From assembly GCF_027913215.1 (NCBI RefSeq), contig NZ_CP115784.1, forward strand, positions 2,232,001 to 2,296,000: a stretch of 64,000 bases of DNA, read 5' to 3'. Shown here piece after piece: positions 16,611 to 25,513 of this stretch. The notes below the pieces were generated by a model. It searched no databases, was not told the origin of the DNA, and saw only the letters and a list, made by a program, of their open reading frames with translations. The DNA is from Paracoccus aerodenitrificans. Lineage in GTDB: Bacteria > Pseudomonadota > Alphaproteobacteria > Rhodobacterales > Rhodobacteraceae. How positions within the stretch are numbered: the stretch's first letter is position 1; each line of letters starts with the position of its first letter. A program made the position numbers and the translations under genes.

Positions 16611-17576
16611 TTGAACACGCCTCGTCCCCCCACGCTCTACCCTGCGCTTGCGCGGGAATATGACGCCGATTTCAAGGTCGATCCGCAATACAAGGCCAGC
16701 CTGCCCGATCTGCAGAACGGCCCGGCCAGCCTGATCGTCGGCGCGAATGTCCTGATCCAGCATGTCGGGATTTCCAATTTCCGCCTGCCGATCCGCTATC
16801 AGACCCGCGATGGCGGCGAGATCGCGCTGGAAACCAGCGTCACCGGCACGGTCAGTCTTGAGGCCGACCGCAAGGGCATCAACATGTCCCGCATCATGCG
16901 CAGCTTCTATGCGCATGCCGACAAGAAATTCAGCATGGATGTGCTGGAAACCGCTCTGAACGATTACAAGGACGATCTGGACAGCATGGATGCGCGGATC
17001 CAGATGCGGCTGTCCTATCCGATGCGGGTTGACTCGCTGCGTTCGGGGCTGACGGGCTGGCAATATTACGACATCGCGCAGGAATTGATCGAGCATGACG
17101 GACTGCGCCGCCGGATCATGCATCTGGATTATGTCTATTCCTCGACCTGCCCCTGTTCGCTGGAATTGTCCGAACATGCCCGAGAAAGCCGGGGCCGTCT
17201 GGCGACGCCGCATTCTCAGCGTTCCGTGGCGCGGCTTTCCGTGGTGATGGAAGGCCCCGACCGGCTTTGGTTCGAAGACATGATCGAGCTTTGCCGCCGC
17301 GCCGTGCCGACGGAAACTCAGGTCATGGTCAAGCGCGAGGACGAACAGGCCTTTGCCGAGCTTAACGCGGCCAATCCGATCTTCGTCGAGGACGCTGTGC
17401 GCAGCTTTGCAGAACAGTTGATCGCGGAACCGCGTGTGGGCGATTTCCGGATCATCGCCAGCCATCAGGAATCGCTGCACAGCCATGACGCCGTGTCAAT
17501 GCTGGTTAATGGCGAGACCTTCGCGCAGGACAGTCTGGACCCGACCACCTTTGCCAGCCTGCAACACCGGGGCTGA
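16611..17576 (+). CDS. folE2: FolE2, type IB GTP cyclohydrolase I
   Basis: 321 aa, from a TTG start with AAAGGAG 7 nt upstream. VGISNFRLP, the SRIMRSFY segment and the metal-site STCPCSLELSEH (C180/C182) identify the metal-flexible FolE2 (COG1469) family, which replaces zinc-dependent FolE. It converts GTP to dihydroneopterin triphosphate, the first step of folate and preQ0/queuosine synthesis. In many bacteria folE2 is zinc-starvation induced; I did not find a clear Zur palindrome here. Confidence 0.92.
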   Translation: MNTPRPPTLYPALAREYDADFKVDPQYKASLPDLQNGPASLIVGANVLIQHVGISNFRLPIRYQTRDGGEIALETSVTGTVSLEADRKGINMSRIMRSFYAHADKKFSMDVLETALNDYKDDLDSMDARIQMRLSYPMRVDSLRSGLTGWQYYDIAQELIEHDGLRRRIMHLDYVYSSTCPCSLELSEHARESRGRLATPHSQRSVARLSVVMEGPDRLWFEDMIELCRRAVPTETQVMVKREDEQAFAELNAANPIFVEDAVRSFAEQLIAEPRVGDFRIIASHQESLHSHDAVSMLVNGETFAQDSLDPTTFASLQHRG

Positions 17577-17596
17577 CGCCCCGGCCTGCATTGATG

Positions 17597-18400
17597 TTAC
17601 TGTTCAGTCACCGGGCTGAGCGACAGGGCATAGATCCCGTTATCGTCGTCATAGCTGCTGAGCCTGATGCAATATTCCGCCCCGCCATCCGCAGGGCTCA
17701 GTTCGATCATGCTGTCCGTACCCTGAAACCCGTCATCATCTTCATCGATGACGGCGCCGTCCTGATCTTCCAGCGTCAGATATGTATCGAAAACCGGGCT
17801 TTTCGCCAGAATCTGTGCCCCGGTTCCGGGGGCGAGTTTCAGCACGAAATCCGCCTTATCGGTCAGCACATCCGTGGCGATAATCGCCTCGCTGTCAGGG
17901 CCGAGCTCAAAACGCCGGCCTGCCGAGATCATGCAGGGTTCGGGTCCCGCGGCGGCGGCAATGGTCACCGGCACATCGGTCGAAAGCACTTCATAATCGC
18001 CGAATTTCGAGACCTGAAGGCAGTAATCACCCGGATTCAGCGCCGTCACCAGACGCGAATCAAGCTCTTCCCCGCCATCATCGTCTGAATCGATAAACTC
18101 GCCAGCACTGTTCAGCAGCATCAGCACAGTGTCGGCCTCGGCACCGCGTGTCGCGAAGGTCAACTCAGCCCGTTGCGCAAGGCTGATTTCGATATAGCGC
18201 GGCTCGCTGCGCTCCAGCTTGACGAACTCACCGACGAGTTCCTCGGGTACGCCCTCAAGCGACAGGCTGGCCGCGTTCAGGACCTGCGGCTGACCGCATA
18301 TCCCACGCTCGGCGGTTTCCTGAGCCAAGGCCTGTACTGGCTGACCAATCGAAAGCCCGGCAACCACCGGAATGATAAAATTACGGATATCGCGACACAT
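17597..18400 (-). CDS. Secreted protein with two PPC-like beta domains
   Basis: 267 aa with an N-terminal hydrophobic signal (cleavage plausible after QALAQ, about residue 27). Two tandem copies of a beta-rich unit follow, each with an acidic loop, DSDDDGGEELDSRL and DEDDDGFQGTDSMIEL, and a Cys near its end (DYCLQV, EYCIRL). The layout resembles bacterial pre-peptidase C-terminal (PPC) domains, where acidic loops often bind calcium. No catalytic domain is present. Probably periplasmic or secreted; role unknown. It is convergent with folE2. Confidence 0.65.
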   Translation of the reverse strand: MCRDIRNFIIPVVAGLSIGQPVQALAQETAERGICGQPQVLNAASLSLEGVPEELVGEFVKLERSEPRYIEISLAQRAELTFATRGAEADTVLMLLNSAGEFIDSDDDGGEELDSRLVTALNPGDYCLQVSKFGDYEVLSTDVPVTIAAAAGPEPCMISAGRRFELGPDSEAIIATDVLTDKADFVLKLAPGTGAQILAKSPVFDTYLTLEDQDGAVIDEDDDGFQGTDSMIELSPADGGAEYCIRLSSYDDDNGIYALSLSPVTEQ

Positions 18401-18593
18401 CGGAACCTGTCCCTTAACTTTTCGTTACTGATTTCCTTGTCGCAGTCATTTTTAACAAGAGCAACGCGGCAATCCGCCCAGACAAAACCTGCCATTCAGT
18501 GCAGGACCCCTTTGCCAGCAAGTCTCGACATGCATTTCGAACATTTCAGGAACACCCCTTTGCTGCGGATGAACAAGCCGCTATGTTGCCGTC

Positions 18594-20987
18594 ATGACCA
18601 GTCATGACGATTCAGACCCTTTCGAAGCGGCAGAGCAGCGACTGAGCCTGTCTCAGCGTGCGATGGGAATGCCCTCTGGCCCGCCACCCTATCTGGACGG
18701 GCTGAACGAGGCTCAGCGTCAGGCGGTGGAAACGCTGGACGGGCCGGTGCTGATGCTGGCGGGTGCGGGGACCGGCAAGACCCGGGCGCTGACCACGCGA
18801 ATCGCGCATCTGATTTCCACTGGACGGGCGCGACCGGGGCAGCTTCTGGCCGTGACCTTCACCAACAAGGCCGCGCGGGAAATGCGCGACCGGATCGGGC
18901 GACTGCTCGGAGAGGCGGTTGAGGGAATGCCGTGGCTGGGGACGTTTCACAGCGTCAGCGTGAAGATCCTGCGCCGCCATGCCGAATTGATCGGGCGCGG
19001 CGATCTGCATCTGAAGACCAGCTTCACCATTCTGGACACCGACGATCAGCTGCGTCTGCTGAAGCAACTGATCGCCGCCGAGAATATCGACGAAAAACGT
19101 TGGCCCGCACGGCAACTGGCCGGGCTGATCGATGGCTGGAAGAACCGGGCACTGACGCCGGATAAGGTCTCCCGTAACGAAGGTGCCGGTTTCGACGGCA
19201 AGGGCGTGCAGCTTTACCGCGCCTATCAGGATCGGCTGCTGGCGCTGAACGCGGTGGATTTCGGCGATCTGCTGTTGCATTGCGTGACACTGTTTCAGGC
19301 GCATCCCGATATTCTGGCGCAGTGGCAGAACCGCTTTCACTATATCCTCGTCGACGAATATCAGGACACGAATGTCGCGCAATATCTGTGGCTGCGGCTG
19401 CTGGCGCAGGCCCATCGCAATATCTGCTGTGTGGGCGATGACGACCAGTCGATCTATGGCTGGCGCGGGGCCGAGGTCGGCAATATCCTGCGCTTCGAAA
19501 GTGATTTCCCCGGCGCTCAGGTCATCCGGCTGGAACAGAATTACCGATCCACGCCGCATATCCTTGGCGCGGCCTCTGGTCTGATCACGGCGAACAAGGG
19601 CCGGTTGGGCAAGACGCTATGGACCGAATCCGAGGGCGGGCATCAGGTCCGGCTGATCGGCCACTGGGACAGCGAGGCCGAAGCCCGCTGGATCGGAGAA
19701 GAGATCGAGGATTTCCATTCGGGCACGCGGCGCAGCGTCGGCAAGCATGATCTGAACGATGTTGCGATCCTCGTGCGGGCCTCGCATCAGATGCGGGGCT
19801 TCGAGGACCGATTTCTGACCATCGGCCTGCCCTATCGCGTGATCGGCGGTCCCCGCTTCTATGAACGGGCAGAAATCCGCGACGCAATGGCCTATTTCCG
19901 GCTGGCGGTCAGCCCTTCGGACGATCTCGCGTTTGAGCGTATCGTGAACACACCCAAGCGCGGCCTCGGCGACAAGGCGATGCAGGTCATACAGGCCGAG
20001 GCGCGGGAAATGGCCGAGCCTCTGCTGATTGGCGCACAATCCGTGGTGGCGAACGGACTGCTTGGCGGTAAGGGTCTGGCGAATCTGCGCGAATTTGTAC
20101 AGGCGATGGGCCGGTTCCATGCAGATGCGCTCGACCCGCAGGCGGATCATGTGCAACTGGCCGAGCGGATTCTGGACGAAACCGGCTATACCGCCATGTG
20201 GCAGAACGACAAATCGCCCGACGCGCCGGGGCGGCTGGAAAACCTGAAAGAACTGGTGAAGGCGCTTGAGGAATTCGACAATCTTCAGGGGTTTCTGGAA
20301 CATGTCGCGCTTGTCATGGATCGCGACAATGATGAGGCGCAGGACGCCGTGTCGATCATGACACTGCATGCCGCGAAGGGTCTGGAATATCCCATCGTCT
20401 TCCTGCCGGGATGGGAGGACGGGCTGTTCCCGTCACAGCGCAGCATGGATGAAACCGGCATGAAAGGGCTGGAGGAGGAACGCCGTCTTGCCTATGTCGG
20501 CATCACCCGCGCCGAGAAGCTGGCAACGATCAGCTTCGCGGGCAACCGGCGGATGTACGGGCAGTGGCAAAGCTCTCTGCCCTCACGTTTCATCGACGAA
20601 CTGCCCGAAGAACATGTCGAGGTGCTGACCGCGCCCGGCCTGTATGGTCAGGGCTATGGCGGGGCCGCAATGGCGGCGGGGACCGATTTCGGGGCGGCGA
20701 TGCAGAACCGCGCGGCGCATGCGGATGTCTATAACTCGCCCGGCTGGAAACGCATGGCCTCGCGCGGAGATATGCGGGCCAAGCCCCGCGCCCCTGCCGC
20801 GACGGTGATCGACGCCGAGGCCGTGGGGTTCAGCGTTGGTGATACGGTCAGCCATCCGAAATTCGGCGAAGGCACGGTGATGGGCATCGCCGAGGATACT
20901 CTGACGATCCAATTCCCCGCCGGGTTCAAGAACGTCAAGGCAGGCTATGTCCAGCCAGTCGGCGCGGGCGATGACGTGCCTTTCTGA
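18594..20987 (+). CDS. uvrD: UvrD/PcrA-type ATP-dependent DNA helicase
   Basis: A 797-aa SF1A 3'-5' helicase. Motif Ia-type LNEAQRQAVET (Q motif, about 38-48), Walker A AGAGTGKT (about 56-63), DEYQDTN (254-260), GDDDQSIYGWRGA, LEQNYRST and the C-terminal VSIMTLHAAKGLEYPIVFLPG are all in order. A variable C-terminal tail ends in a Tudor-like segment (FSVGDTVSHPKFGEG), as in PcrA/UvrD. Roles: nucleotide excision and mismatch repair and removal of obstacles to replication. The downstream cupin gene starts 9 bp after the stop. Confidence 0.95.
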   Translation: MTSHDDSDPFEAAEQRLSLSQRAMGMPSGPPPYLDGLNEAQRQAVETLDGPVLMLAGAGTGKTRALTTRIAHLISTGRARPGQLLAVTFTNKAAREMRDRIGRLLGEAVEGMPWLGTFHSVSVKILRRHAELIGRGDLHLKTSFTILDTDDQLRLLKQLIAAENIDEKRWPARQLAGLIDGWKNRALTPDKVSRNEGAGFDGKGVQLYRAYQDRLLALNAVDFGDLLLHCVTLFQAHPDILAQWQNRFHYILVDEYQDTNVAQYLWLRLLAQAHRNICCVGDDDQSIYGWRGAEVGNILRFESDFPGAQVIRLEQNYRSTPHILGAASGLITANKGRLGKTLWTESEGGHQVRLIGHWDSEAEARWIGEEIEDFHSGTRRSVGKHDLNDVAILVRASHQMRGFEDRFLTIGLPYRVIGGPRFYERAEIRDAMAYFRLAVSPSDDLAFERIVNTPKRGLGDKAMQVIQAEAREMAEPLLIGAQSVVANGLLGGKGLANLREFVQAMGRFHADALDPQADHVQLAERILDETGYTAMWQNDKSPDAPGRLENLKELVKALEEFDNLQGFLEHVALVMDRDNDEAQDAVSIMTLHAAKGLEYPIVFLPGWEDGLFPSQRSMDETGMKGLEEERRLAYVGITRAEKLATISFAGNRRMYGQWQSSLPSRFIDELPEEHVEVLTAPGLYGQGYGGAAMAAGTDFGAAMQNRAAHADVYNSPGWKRMASRGDMRAKPRAPAATVIDAEAVGFSVGDTVSHPKFGEGTVMGIAEDTLTIQFPAGFKNVKAGYVQPVGAGDDVPF

Positions 20988-20995
20988 GCGAGGAT

Positions 20996-21373
20996 ATGAT
21001 GGACGACAAACACAACGATTCAGCCCGACGGTTCACCCGTGATGACTGGGCCTATAAACCCGGCGCATGGCGCGGCAGGCTGGAAGGTATCCACGCCGGA
21101 ACGGATGCGACGCTTGCTTTCTATGAAACCGAGGAAATCGGACAGGGACCGGTGCTGCATGTCCATCCCTATGCCGAGACATTCATCGTGCTGGAAGGTC
21201 GCGGACGCTATCAGATCGGCGACACCGTCATTGAGGCCGAAGCCGGAGACGTTCTGGTCGGCCCGGCAAATGTGCCGCATAAATTCAGCAATCTGGGGCC
21301 GGGAAAGCTGAAAACCGTGGATATCCATCACGGTCCGGAATGGATCCAGACCGATCTGGAAACCAGGGATTAG
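20996..21373 (+). CDS. Single-domain cupin protein
   Basis: 125 aa; a second ATG one codon later is equally possible. The double-stranded beta-helix motifs are visible: HVHPYAETFIVLEGRGRYQIG (cupin 1 with His and Glu metal ligands) and GPANVPHKFSNLGPG (cupin 2, one His). These small cupins are often mannose-isomerase-like or sensing proteins; substrate unknown. It is translationally coupled behind uvrD, and its stop overlaps the convergent ccmG stop by 4 bp. Confidence 0.85.
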   Translation: MMDDKHNDSARRFTRDDWAYKPGAWRGRLEGIHAGTDATLAFYETEEIGQGPVLHVHPYAETFIVLEGRGRYQIGDTVIEAEAGDVLVGPANVPHKFSNLGPGKLKTVDIHHGPEWIQTDLETRD

Positions 21374-21912
21374 CCACCCTCAGCCGCCAATGCCTTTTCC
21401 AGTTCGGGAAGGAAACGGTTGGTGTAATCCTCGCGGATCAGCGGGCCGGCATGGCGATAAAGGACCCTGCCCTCTCCATCCAGAATGAAGGTCTCGGGCG
21501 GTGCGGACACGCCCCAGTCAATCGCGCCCCGACCATTCGGATCGGTGGCGACGGCATGGAATGGGTTGCCGTCCTGTTCAAGGAAACGCAGCGCGTCGGA
21601 CTCCTTATCTTTCAGATCCACGCCATAGACCGGCAGGCGTTTCGACAGCTCCATCAGCGTGGGATGCTCGGCCCGGCAGGGCGGACACCAGCTTGCCCAG
21701 AAATTCACCAGCTTCACGCCGGGCTGCCGCAACATCTCATCGGTCAGCATTGTATAGCCCGGCAGGGTAGTCTCGGGCAGAGGCGGCGCTTCTTGTCCGA
21801 TAAAGGCCGAGGGCAGCGCACTGGGATCATCCCGGCCCATCCCCCACAGAAAGATCAGGGCAAGCGCCAGAAACAGGACTGGCGGCACCAGCATCAGAGG
21901 CTTAACGCGCAT
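21370..21912 (-). CDS. ccmG: CcmG/HelX (DsbE), thioredoxin-like cytochrome c maturation protein
   Basis: 180 aa from the ATG at 21912, which overlaps the ccmD end by 11 bp. An N-terminal membrane anchor (about 7-24) is followed by a periplasmic thioredoxin fold with WASWCPPC (C76, C79), PVYGVDLKDK and the cis-Pro segment GVSAPPETFILD. It reduces apocytochrome c or CcmH so that haem can be attached. Last gene of the ccmABCDG unit. Confidence 0.95.
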   Translation of the reverse strand: MRVKPLMLVPPVLFLALALIFLWGMGRDDPSALPSAFIGQEAPPLPETTLPGYTMLTDEMLRQPGVKLVNFWASWCPPCRAEHPTLMELSKRLPVYGVDLKDKESDALRFLEQDGNPFHAVATDPNGRGAIDWGVSAPPETFILDGEGRVLYRHAGPLIREDYTNRFLPELEKALAAEGG

Positions 21913-22054
21913 CGGGCTTGCCCTCCTGCTGAGCCAGAGCGCGACGGGCGCGGGCATTGCGGGCCACGCTTTGCCAGATGATCGCGGCCAGAAGCGCAAG
22001 GCTGATCCCATAGGCTGACAGGACGGTTCCCGCGTATTTTCCCAACTCGATCAC
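21902..22054 (-). CDS. ccmD: CcmD, small haem-exporter membrane protein
   Basis: A 50-aa protein from a GTG start whose first four bases overlap the ccmC stop (GTGA). It reads (M)IELGKYAGTVLSAYGIS and so on: one membrane helix (about 8-29) then a basic tail (ARNARARRALAQQ), the standard CcmD layout. CcmD joins the CcmABC complex and helps release holo-CcmE. It is short and easily missed, but its position between ccmC and ccmG matches the helABCDX order of Rhodobacter capsulatus. Confidence 0.9.
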   Translation of the reverse strand: MIELGKYAGTVLSAYGISLALLAAIIWQSVARNARARRALAQQEGKPDAR

Positions 22055-22776
22055 TGACGTGCCTCCCGTGCCTGAAGAGCGGCGACGCGGCGGATCCGGA
22101 TCTCAGTCCGGGTCCGGATCAGCAGCAGCGCCAGAAATAAAAGGAAAAAGCCAAGCATGGTCAGATAAAGCGGATAGCGGTAGACCGCGCTCATCCTTTC
22201 GCCCGGCGCGACGGACAGGGACGCGCCCTGATGCAGCCCCTGATTCCAGAAATTGACCGCATAGCGGCTGAGCAGCGCAAAAACTGACCCGACAAGACAC
22301 AGGACTCCGGTCAGATCGGCGGCGCTGTCAGGGTCCTCGACCGCCTGCCACAGCGCGATATAGCCCAGATAGAACAGGAACAGGATCAGGAAGCTGGTCA
22401 GGCGCGGGTCCCATTCCCACCACGTCCCCCACATCGGCTGTCCCCAGATCGCGCCGGTGATCAGCGCGATCAGCGTCATCACGGCGCCGACCGGCGCGGC
22501 GGCCTTTGCGGCCAATGCGCTGACATGGTGACGTCGTACAAGCCAGATCAGCGAGGCCACCAGCATCATCAGCCAGCAATTAATCGCCATGAGTGCCGCC
22601 GGGACATGAATGAAGATGATCTTGACCGTCGCACCCTGCTTGTAATCTTCGGGCGTCAGAAAGCCCCAGATCAGCCCGGTGACGGTGCATAATGCCGCGC
22701 CTGCCACGACCCAGGGCAGTGCAATGCCCGAGCTGCGCATGAACTTGACGGGGTTGGCATATTCCCAGATCGACAT
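22051..22776 (-). CDS. ccmC: CcmC, haem-handling protein of cytochrome c maturation
   Basis: 241 aa with six hydrophobic segments. The haem-binding tryptophan-rich motif WGTWWEWDPRLT lies in the middle, and periplasmic His residues occur in IIFIHVPAA and in the NQGLHQGAS segment. CcmC presents haem to CcmE. The gap to ccmB upstream is 64 bp; the stop overlaps the ccmD start. Confidence 0.96.
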   Translation of the reverse strand: MSIWEYANPVKFMRSSGIALPWVVAGAALCTVTGLIWGFLTPEDYKQGATVKIIFIHVPAALMAINCWLMMLVASLIWLVRRHHVSALAAKAAAPVGAVMTLIALITGAIWGQPMWGTWWEWDPRLTSFLILFLFYLGYIALWQAVEDPDSAADLTGVLCLVGSVFALLSRYAVNFWNQGLHQGASLSVAPGERMSAVYRYPLYLTMLGFFLLFLALLLIRTRTEIRIRRVAALQAREARQ

Positions 22777-22840
22777 GGGCTGTTCCTAGCGCGGAGCGGG
22801 GTCAGGGTGAAGTCCTTACCCGGTTTCGCTGGCGAAGTCT

Positions 22841-23497
22841 TTACCGCAGATTGATACGTAATGCCGCAGCCGCGGCGAAAGGGATCAGCCCTCCGGTCAG
22901 CAGCGTGATCGCGGCAAGGAAAACCAGCGGCGTTGTCGGGTCCAGAGCGGAGGAACCCGCCCGCACCGTTTCGGCCCCGAAAATCAGCGTCGGGACGTAA
23001 AGCGGCAGCACCAGAAGCGACAGCAGCAGGCCGCCCCGGCGCAGCCCCACAGTGATCGCCGCCCCGAACGCACCCAGCATCGACAGGGCGGGCGTGCCAA
23101 TCAGCAGCGAAACCACCAGCCAGAGCATCGCTTCAGGCGGAAGATGAAGCAGCACCCCGAAAACCGGGGCCGCCACCGTCAGAGGCAGCCCGGTCGTCAG
23201 CCAATGCGCCAGTGCCTTCACCGCAACCGCCCCTTCCAGCGGGATCGGCGCGGTCGCCAGCAGGTCCAGAGAGCCATCCTCGTGATCCAGAGCGAAAATC
23301 CGGTCGAGCGACAGCAGGCAGGATAACAGTGCCCCCACCCAGAGGATGCCGGGGGCGATCCGCGCCAGTATCTCACCCTCTGGCCCGACGCCAAAGGGAA
23401 CCAGCGTGCAGACGATTAGAAAAAAGGCCAATCCAAGCCCGAACCCGCCCCCCGCGCGGGTTGCCAGTTTCAGATCCCTCAGCAGAAGGGCGATCAC
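22841..23497 (-). CDS. ccmB: CcmB, membrane subunit of the CcmABCD ABC complex
   Basis: 218 aa, GTG start, six membrane segments. The N-terminus IALLLRDLKLATR and the cytoplasmic RIFALDHEDGSLDLL match CcmB. It pairs with the CcmA ATPase; the complex drives release of haem-loaded CcmE. The gene lies 40 bp after ccmA. Confidence 0.94.
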   Translation of the reverse strand: MIALLLRDLKLATRAGGGFGLGLAFFLIVCTLVPFGVGPEGEILARIAPGILWVGALLSCLLSLDRIFALDHEDGSLDLLATAPIPLEGAVAVKALAHWLTTGLPLTVAAPVFGVLLHLPPEAMLWLVVSLLIGTPALSMLGAFGAAITVGLRRGGLLLSLLVLPLYVPTLIFGAETVRAGSSALDPTTPLVFLAAITLLTGGLIPFAAAAALRINLR

Positions 23498-23537
23498 CGG
23501 AGGTTCTCCGGTCCGCGATGATCAAGATGCGGGACCA

Positions 23538-24170
23538 TCAGGCGAACGCCTCGTTGAATCCGGCAGGGGCGGAACCGCTGCGCTTGGGACGGGCGCGGAA
23601 TTCGGTCAGATCGAGGATCTTCGCCTCTGGCAGCGCAAGGTCGATATGGGTCGCGATCAGCGCAGCCCCGCCCTGCGCCAGATGCGCCCGGATCAGCCCG
23701 GCGAAAAGCTGCACCGAATCCGCATCGAGCGACACGGTCGGCTCATCCAGAACCCAAAGCGCCCGGCCGGTCACCAGCAATCGCGCCAGACCCAGCCGAC
23801 GCTTCTGTCCCGCCGAAAGCGCTCCCGCCGGACGGTCGGCCAGTTCCGCAAGATTCATTGCCGCTATTGCATGATCGACCTGATCGCGCCCGAAGATTTT
23901 CGCCCAGAAGAGAAGGTTTTCGCGCACGCTCAGCGCGGATTTCAGACCATCGGCATGTGCGGCATAGGCGACACTGTCGGGCGCAAGCTCTATCCGGCCC
24001 GAGACAGGCGGCTGAAGATCTGCGATCGTGCGCAGAAGCGTTGTCTTGCCGATCCCGTTCGGCCCGCGAAGAACCAGAGCCTGCCCCGCATCCAGCGTAA
24101 AGCCTATGCCCTCGACCGTCCGCATCCCACCGCGCGACACGGCAAGCTGATGGACGGAGAGCAAAGTCAT
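23538..24170 (-). CDS. ccmA: CcmA, ATPase of the cytochrome c maturation ABC complex
   Basis: A 210-aa ABC ATPase of normal CcmA length. Walker A GPNGIGKT is at 36-43, the signature LSAGQKRRL follows, and Walker B LWVLDEP comes after it. ATP hydrolysis drives release of holo-CcmE. The ATG overlaps the stop of the upstream Mth938-like gene by 4 bp. Confidence 0.95.
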   Translation of the reverse strand: MTLLSVHQLAVSRGGMRTVEGIGFTLDAGQALVLRGPNGIGKTTLLRTIADLQPPVSGRIELAPDSVAYAAHADGLKSALSVRENLLFWAKIFGRDQVDHAIAAMNLAELADRPAGALSAGQKRRLGLARLLVTGRALWVLDEPTVSLDADSVQLFAGLIRAHLAQGGAALIATHIDLALPEAKILDLTEFRARPKRSGSAPAGFNEAFA

Positions 24171-24526
24171 ACCGGGATCAGGGCGCAGGCAACCCGCCTG
24201 CCCTCTGACAATAAGACATTATAGCTGCGTGCAGCCGAGGGCGACGACATTGCCTCGGCCATCACGCCTTTCTCATCGAGAGCGCTCAGCAGATCGCGGG
24301 GCGGCATGGCGATATCCGCGCCCATGCCAAGGAACAGCACATCCACATGCCCGCCAAGCGCCAGAACCGGCGCCCGGTCGGCAAGCCCGCCCCAGCTTAC
24401 GACTCCCTGCGCCGACGAAACGACGATGCCGCCTTCATGCAGCTTGCCGTTAATCCTGAAGAAACCCGTTCCATAGCCATCCACGGGCAACGCCCCGTTC
24501 GGATACTGGGCATCGGTCAGTTGCAT
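24167..24526 (-). CDS. Mth938-like (DUF498) protein
   Basis: A 119-aa soluble protein. [20 protein letters not shown] and the [13 protein letters not shown] segment are typical of the Mth938/NDUFAF3 family, which in mitochondria assists complex I assembly. It sits between secF and ccmA with one- and four-base overlaps, an arrangement also known upstream of helABCD in Rhodobacter. The bacterial function is not settled. Confidence 0.85.
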   Translation of the reverse strand: MQLTDAQYPNGALPVDGYGTGFFRINGKLHEGGIVVSSAQGVVSWGGLADRAPVLALGGHVDVLFLGMGADIAMPPRDLLSALDEKGVMAEAMSSPSAARSYNVLLSEGRRVACALIPV

Positions 24527-25503
24527 CAGGGCGATTCCCTGAACTGCTCGGGCAGCGCATCGGGATCGGGCTTCGAGAAATCACGGTTCACACCAAGCCA
24601 CAGCACGATATTCTTCGCGACATAGACCGAGGAATAGGTCCCGACGATTACCCCCCACAACATGGCGAAGACGAAGCCACGGATCACATCCCCGCCAAGA
24701 ACCAGCATCGCGGTCAGCGCAATGGCCGTAGTGACGGCCGTCATGACGGTGCGCGACAGGGTTTCATTGACCGAGAGGTTCATCACCTCGATCAACGGGA
24801 GGGTCTTGTACTTGATCAGGTTTTCACGAAGCCGGTCGAACACGACCACCGTATCGTTGATCGAATACCCCAGAATGGTCAGCAAAGCAGCAATGGTGGA
24901 AAGATCGAAGCGAAGCTGCAACGCCGCGAAAATTCCCATTGTCAGCAGCACGTCATGGATGATCGCAACGACGCCGCCAATCGCGAACTGCCATTCAAAG
25001 CGCATCCAGATATACAGCAAGATCCCAACAGAGGCCGCAAGCACCGCATAGACAGCCGTCTTGATCAGCTCGCCCGACACTTTCGGGCCGACCGATTCAA
25101 CCGCCGCGAAGGTGACATTCGGATCGACCTCTTTCAGCGCCGTCTCGACATCCGAAATCTGTTCGGGCGTCATCGCCTCGGTGTCTTCCACCGAGCCGAT
25201 ACGGATCTGGGCGACATGCCTGTCCTCGCCGAAGGTCGGATCGAATACCTCGGTGATCGAGACATCGCCGATCCCTTCGATCCCGTCCAGAGCGCTGCGA
25301 TATTCGCCGATATCAAAGGCCGTGGTGCTTTCGGTGCGGATCGTCGTGCCGCCCCGGAAATCGATGCCGAAATTCAGCCCCATCGTCAGCAGCACGATGA
25401 CTGAAAGCACCATCAGCACTGCCGACAACCCGAAAGTATAGACCTGATAGCGGAAGAAATCGAATTTCGTTTCGTCGGGGACGAGTTTCAGACGGAATGC
25501 CAT
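24526..25503 (-). CDS. secF: SecF, protein-export membrane protein
   Basis: 325 aa from the ATG at 25503, which has GAGGGGG upstream. Six membrane segments with a periplasmic domain between the first two. FGIDFRGGT, GYSINDTVVVFDRLREN and the final GTYSSVYVAKNIVLWLG are SecF hallmarks. With SecD it uses proton flow to finish pulling exported proteins through SecYEG. Co-transcribed with yajC and secD. Confidence 0.96.
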   Translation of the reverse strand: MAFRLKLVPDETKFDFFRYQVYTFGLSAVLMVLSVIVLLTMGLNFGIDFRGGTTIRTESTTAFDIGEYRSALDGIEGIGDVSITEVFDPTFGEDRHVAQIRIGSVEDTEAMTPEQISDVETALKEVDPNVTFAAVESVGPKVSGELIKTAVYAVLAASVGILLYIWMRFEWQFAIGGVVAIIHDVLLTMGIFAALQLRFDLSTIAALLTILGYSINDTVVVFDRLRENLIKYKTLPLIEVMNLSVNETLSRTVMTAVTTAIALTAMLVLGGDVIRGFVFAMLWGVIVGTYSSVYVAKNIVLWLGVNRDFSKPDPDALPEQFRESP

Positions 25504-25513
25504 AATATCCCCC

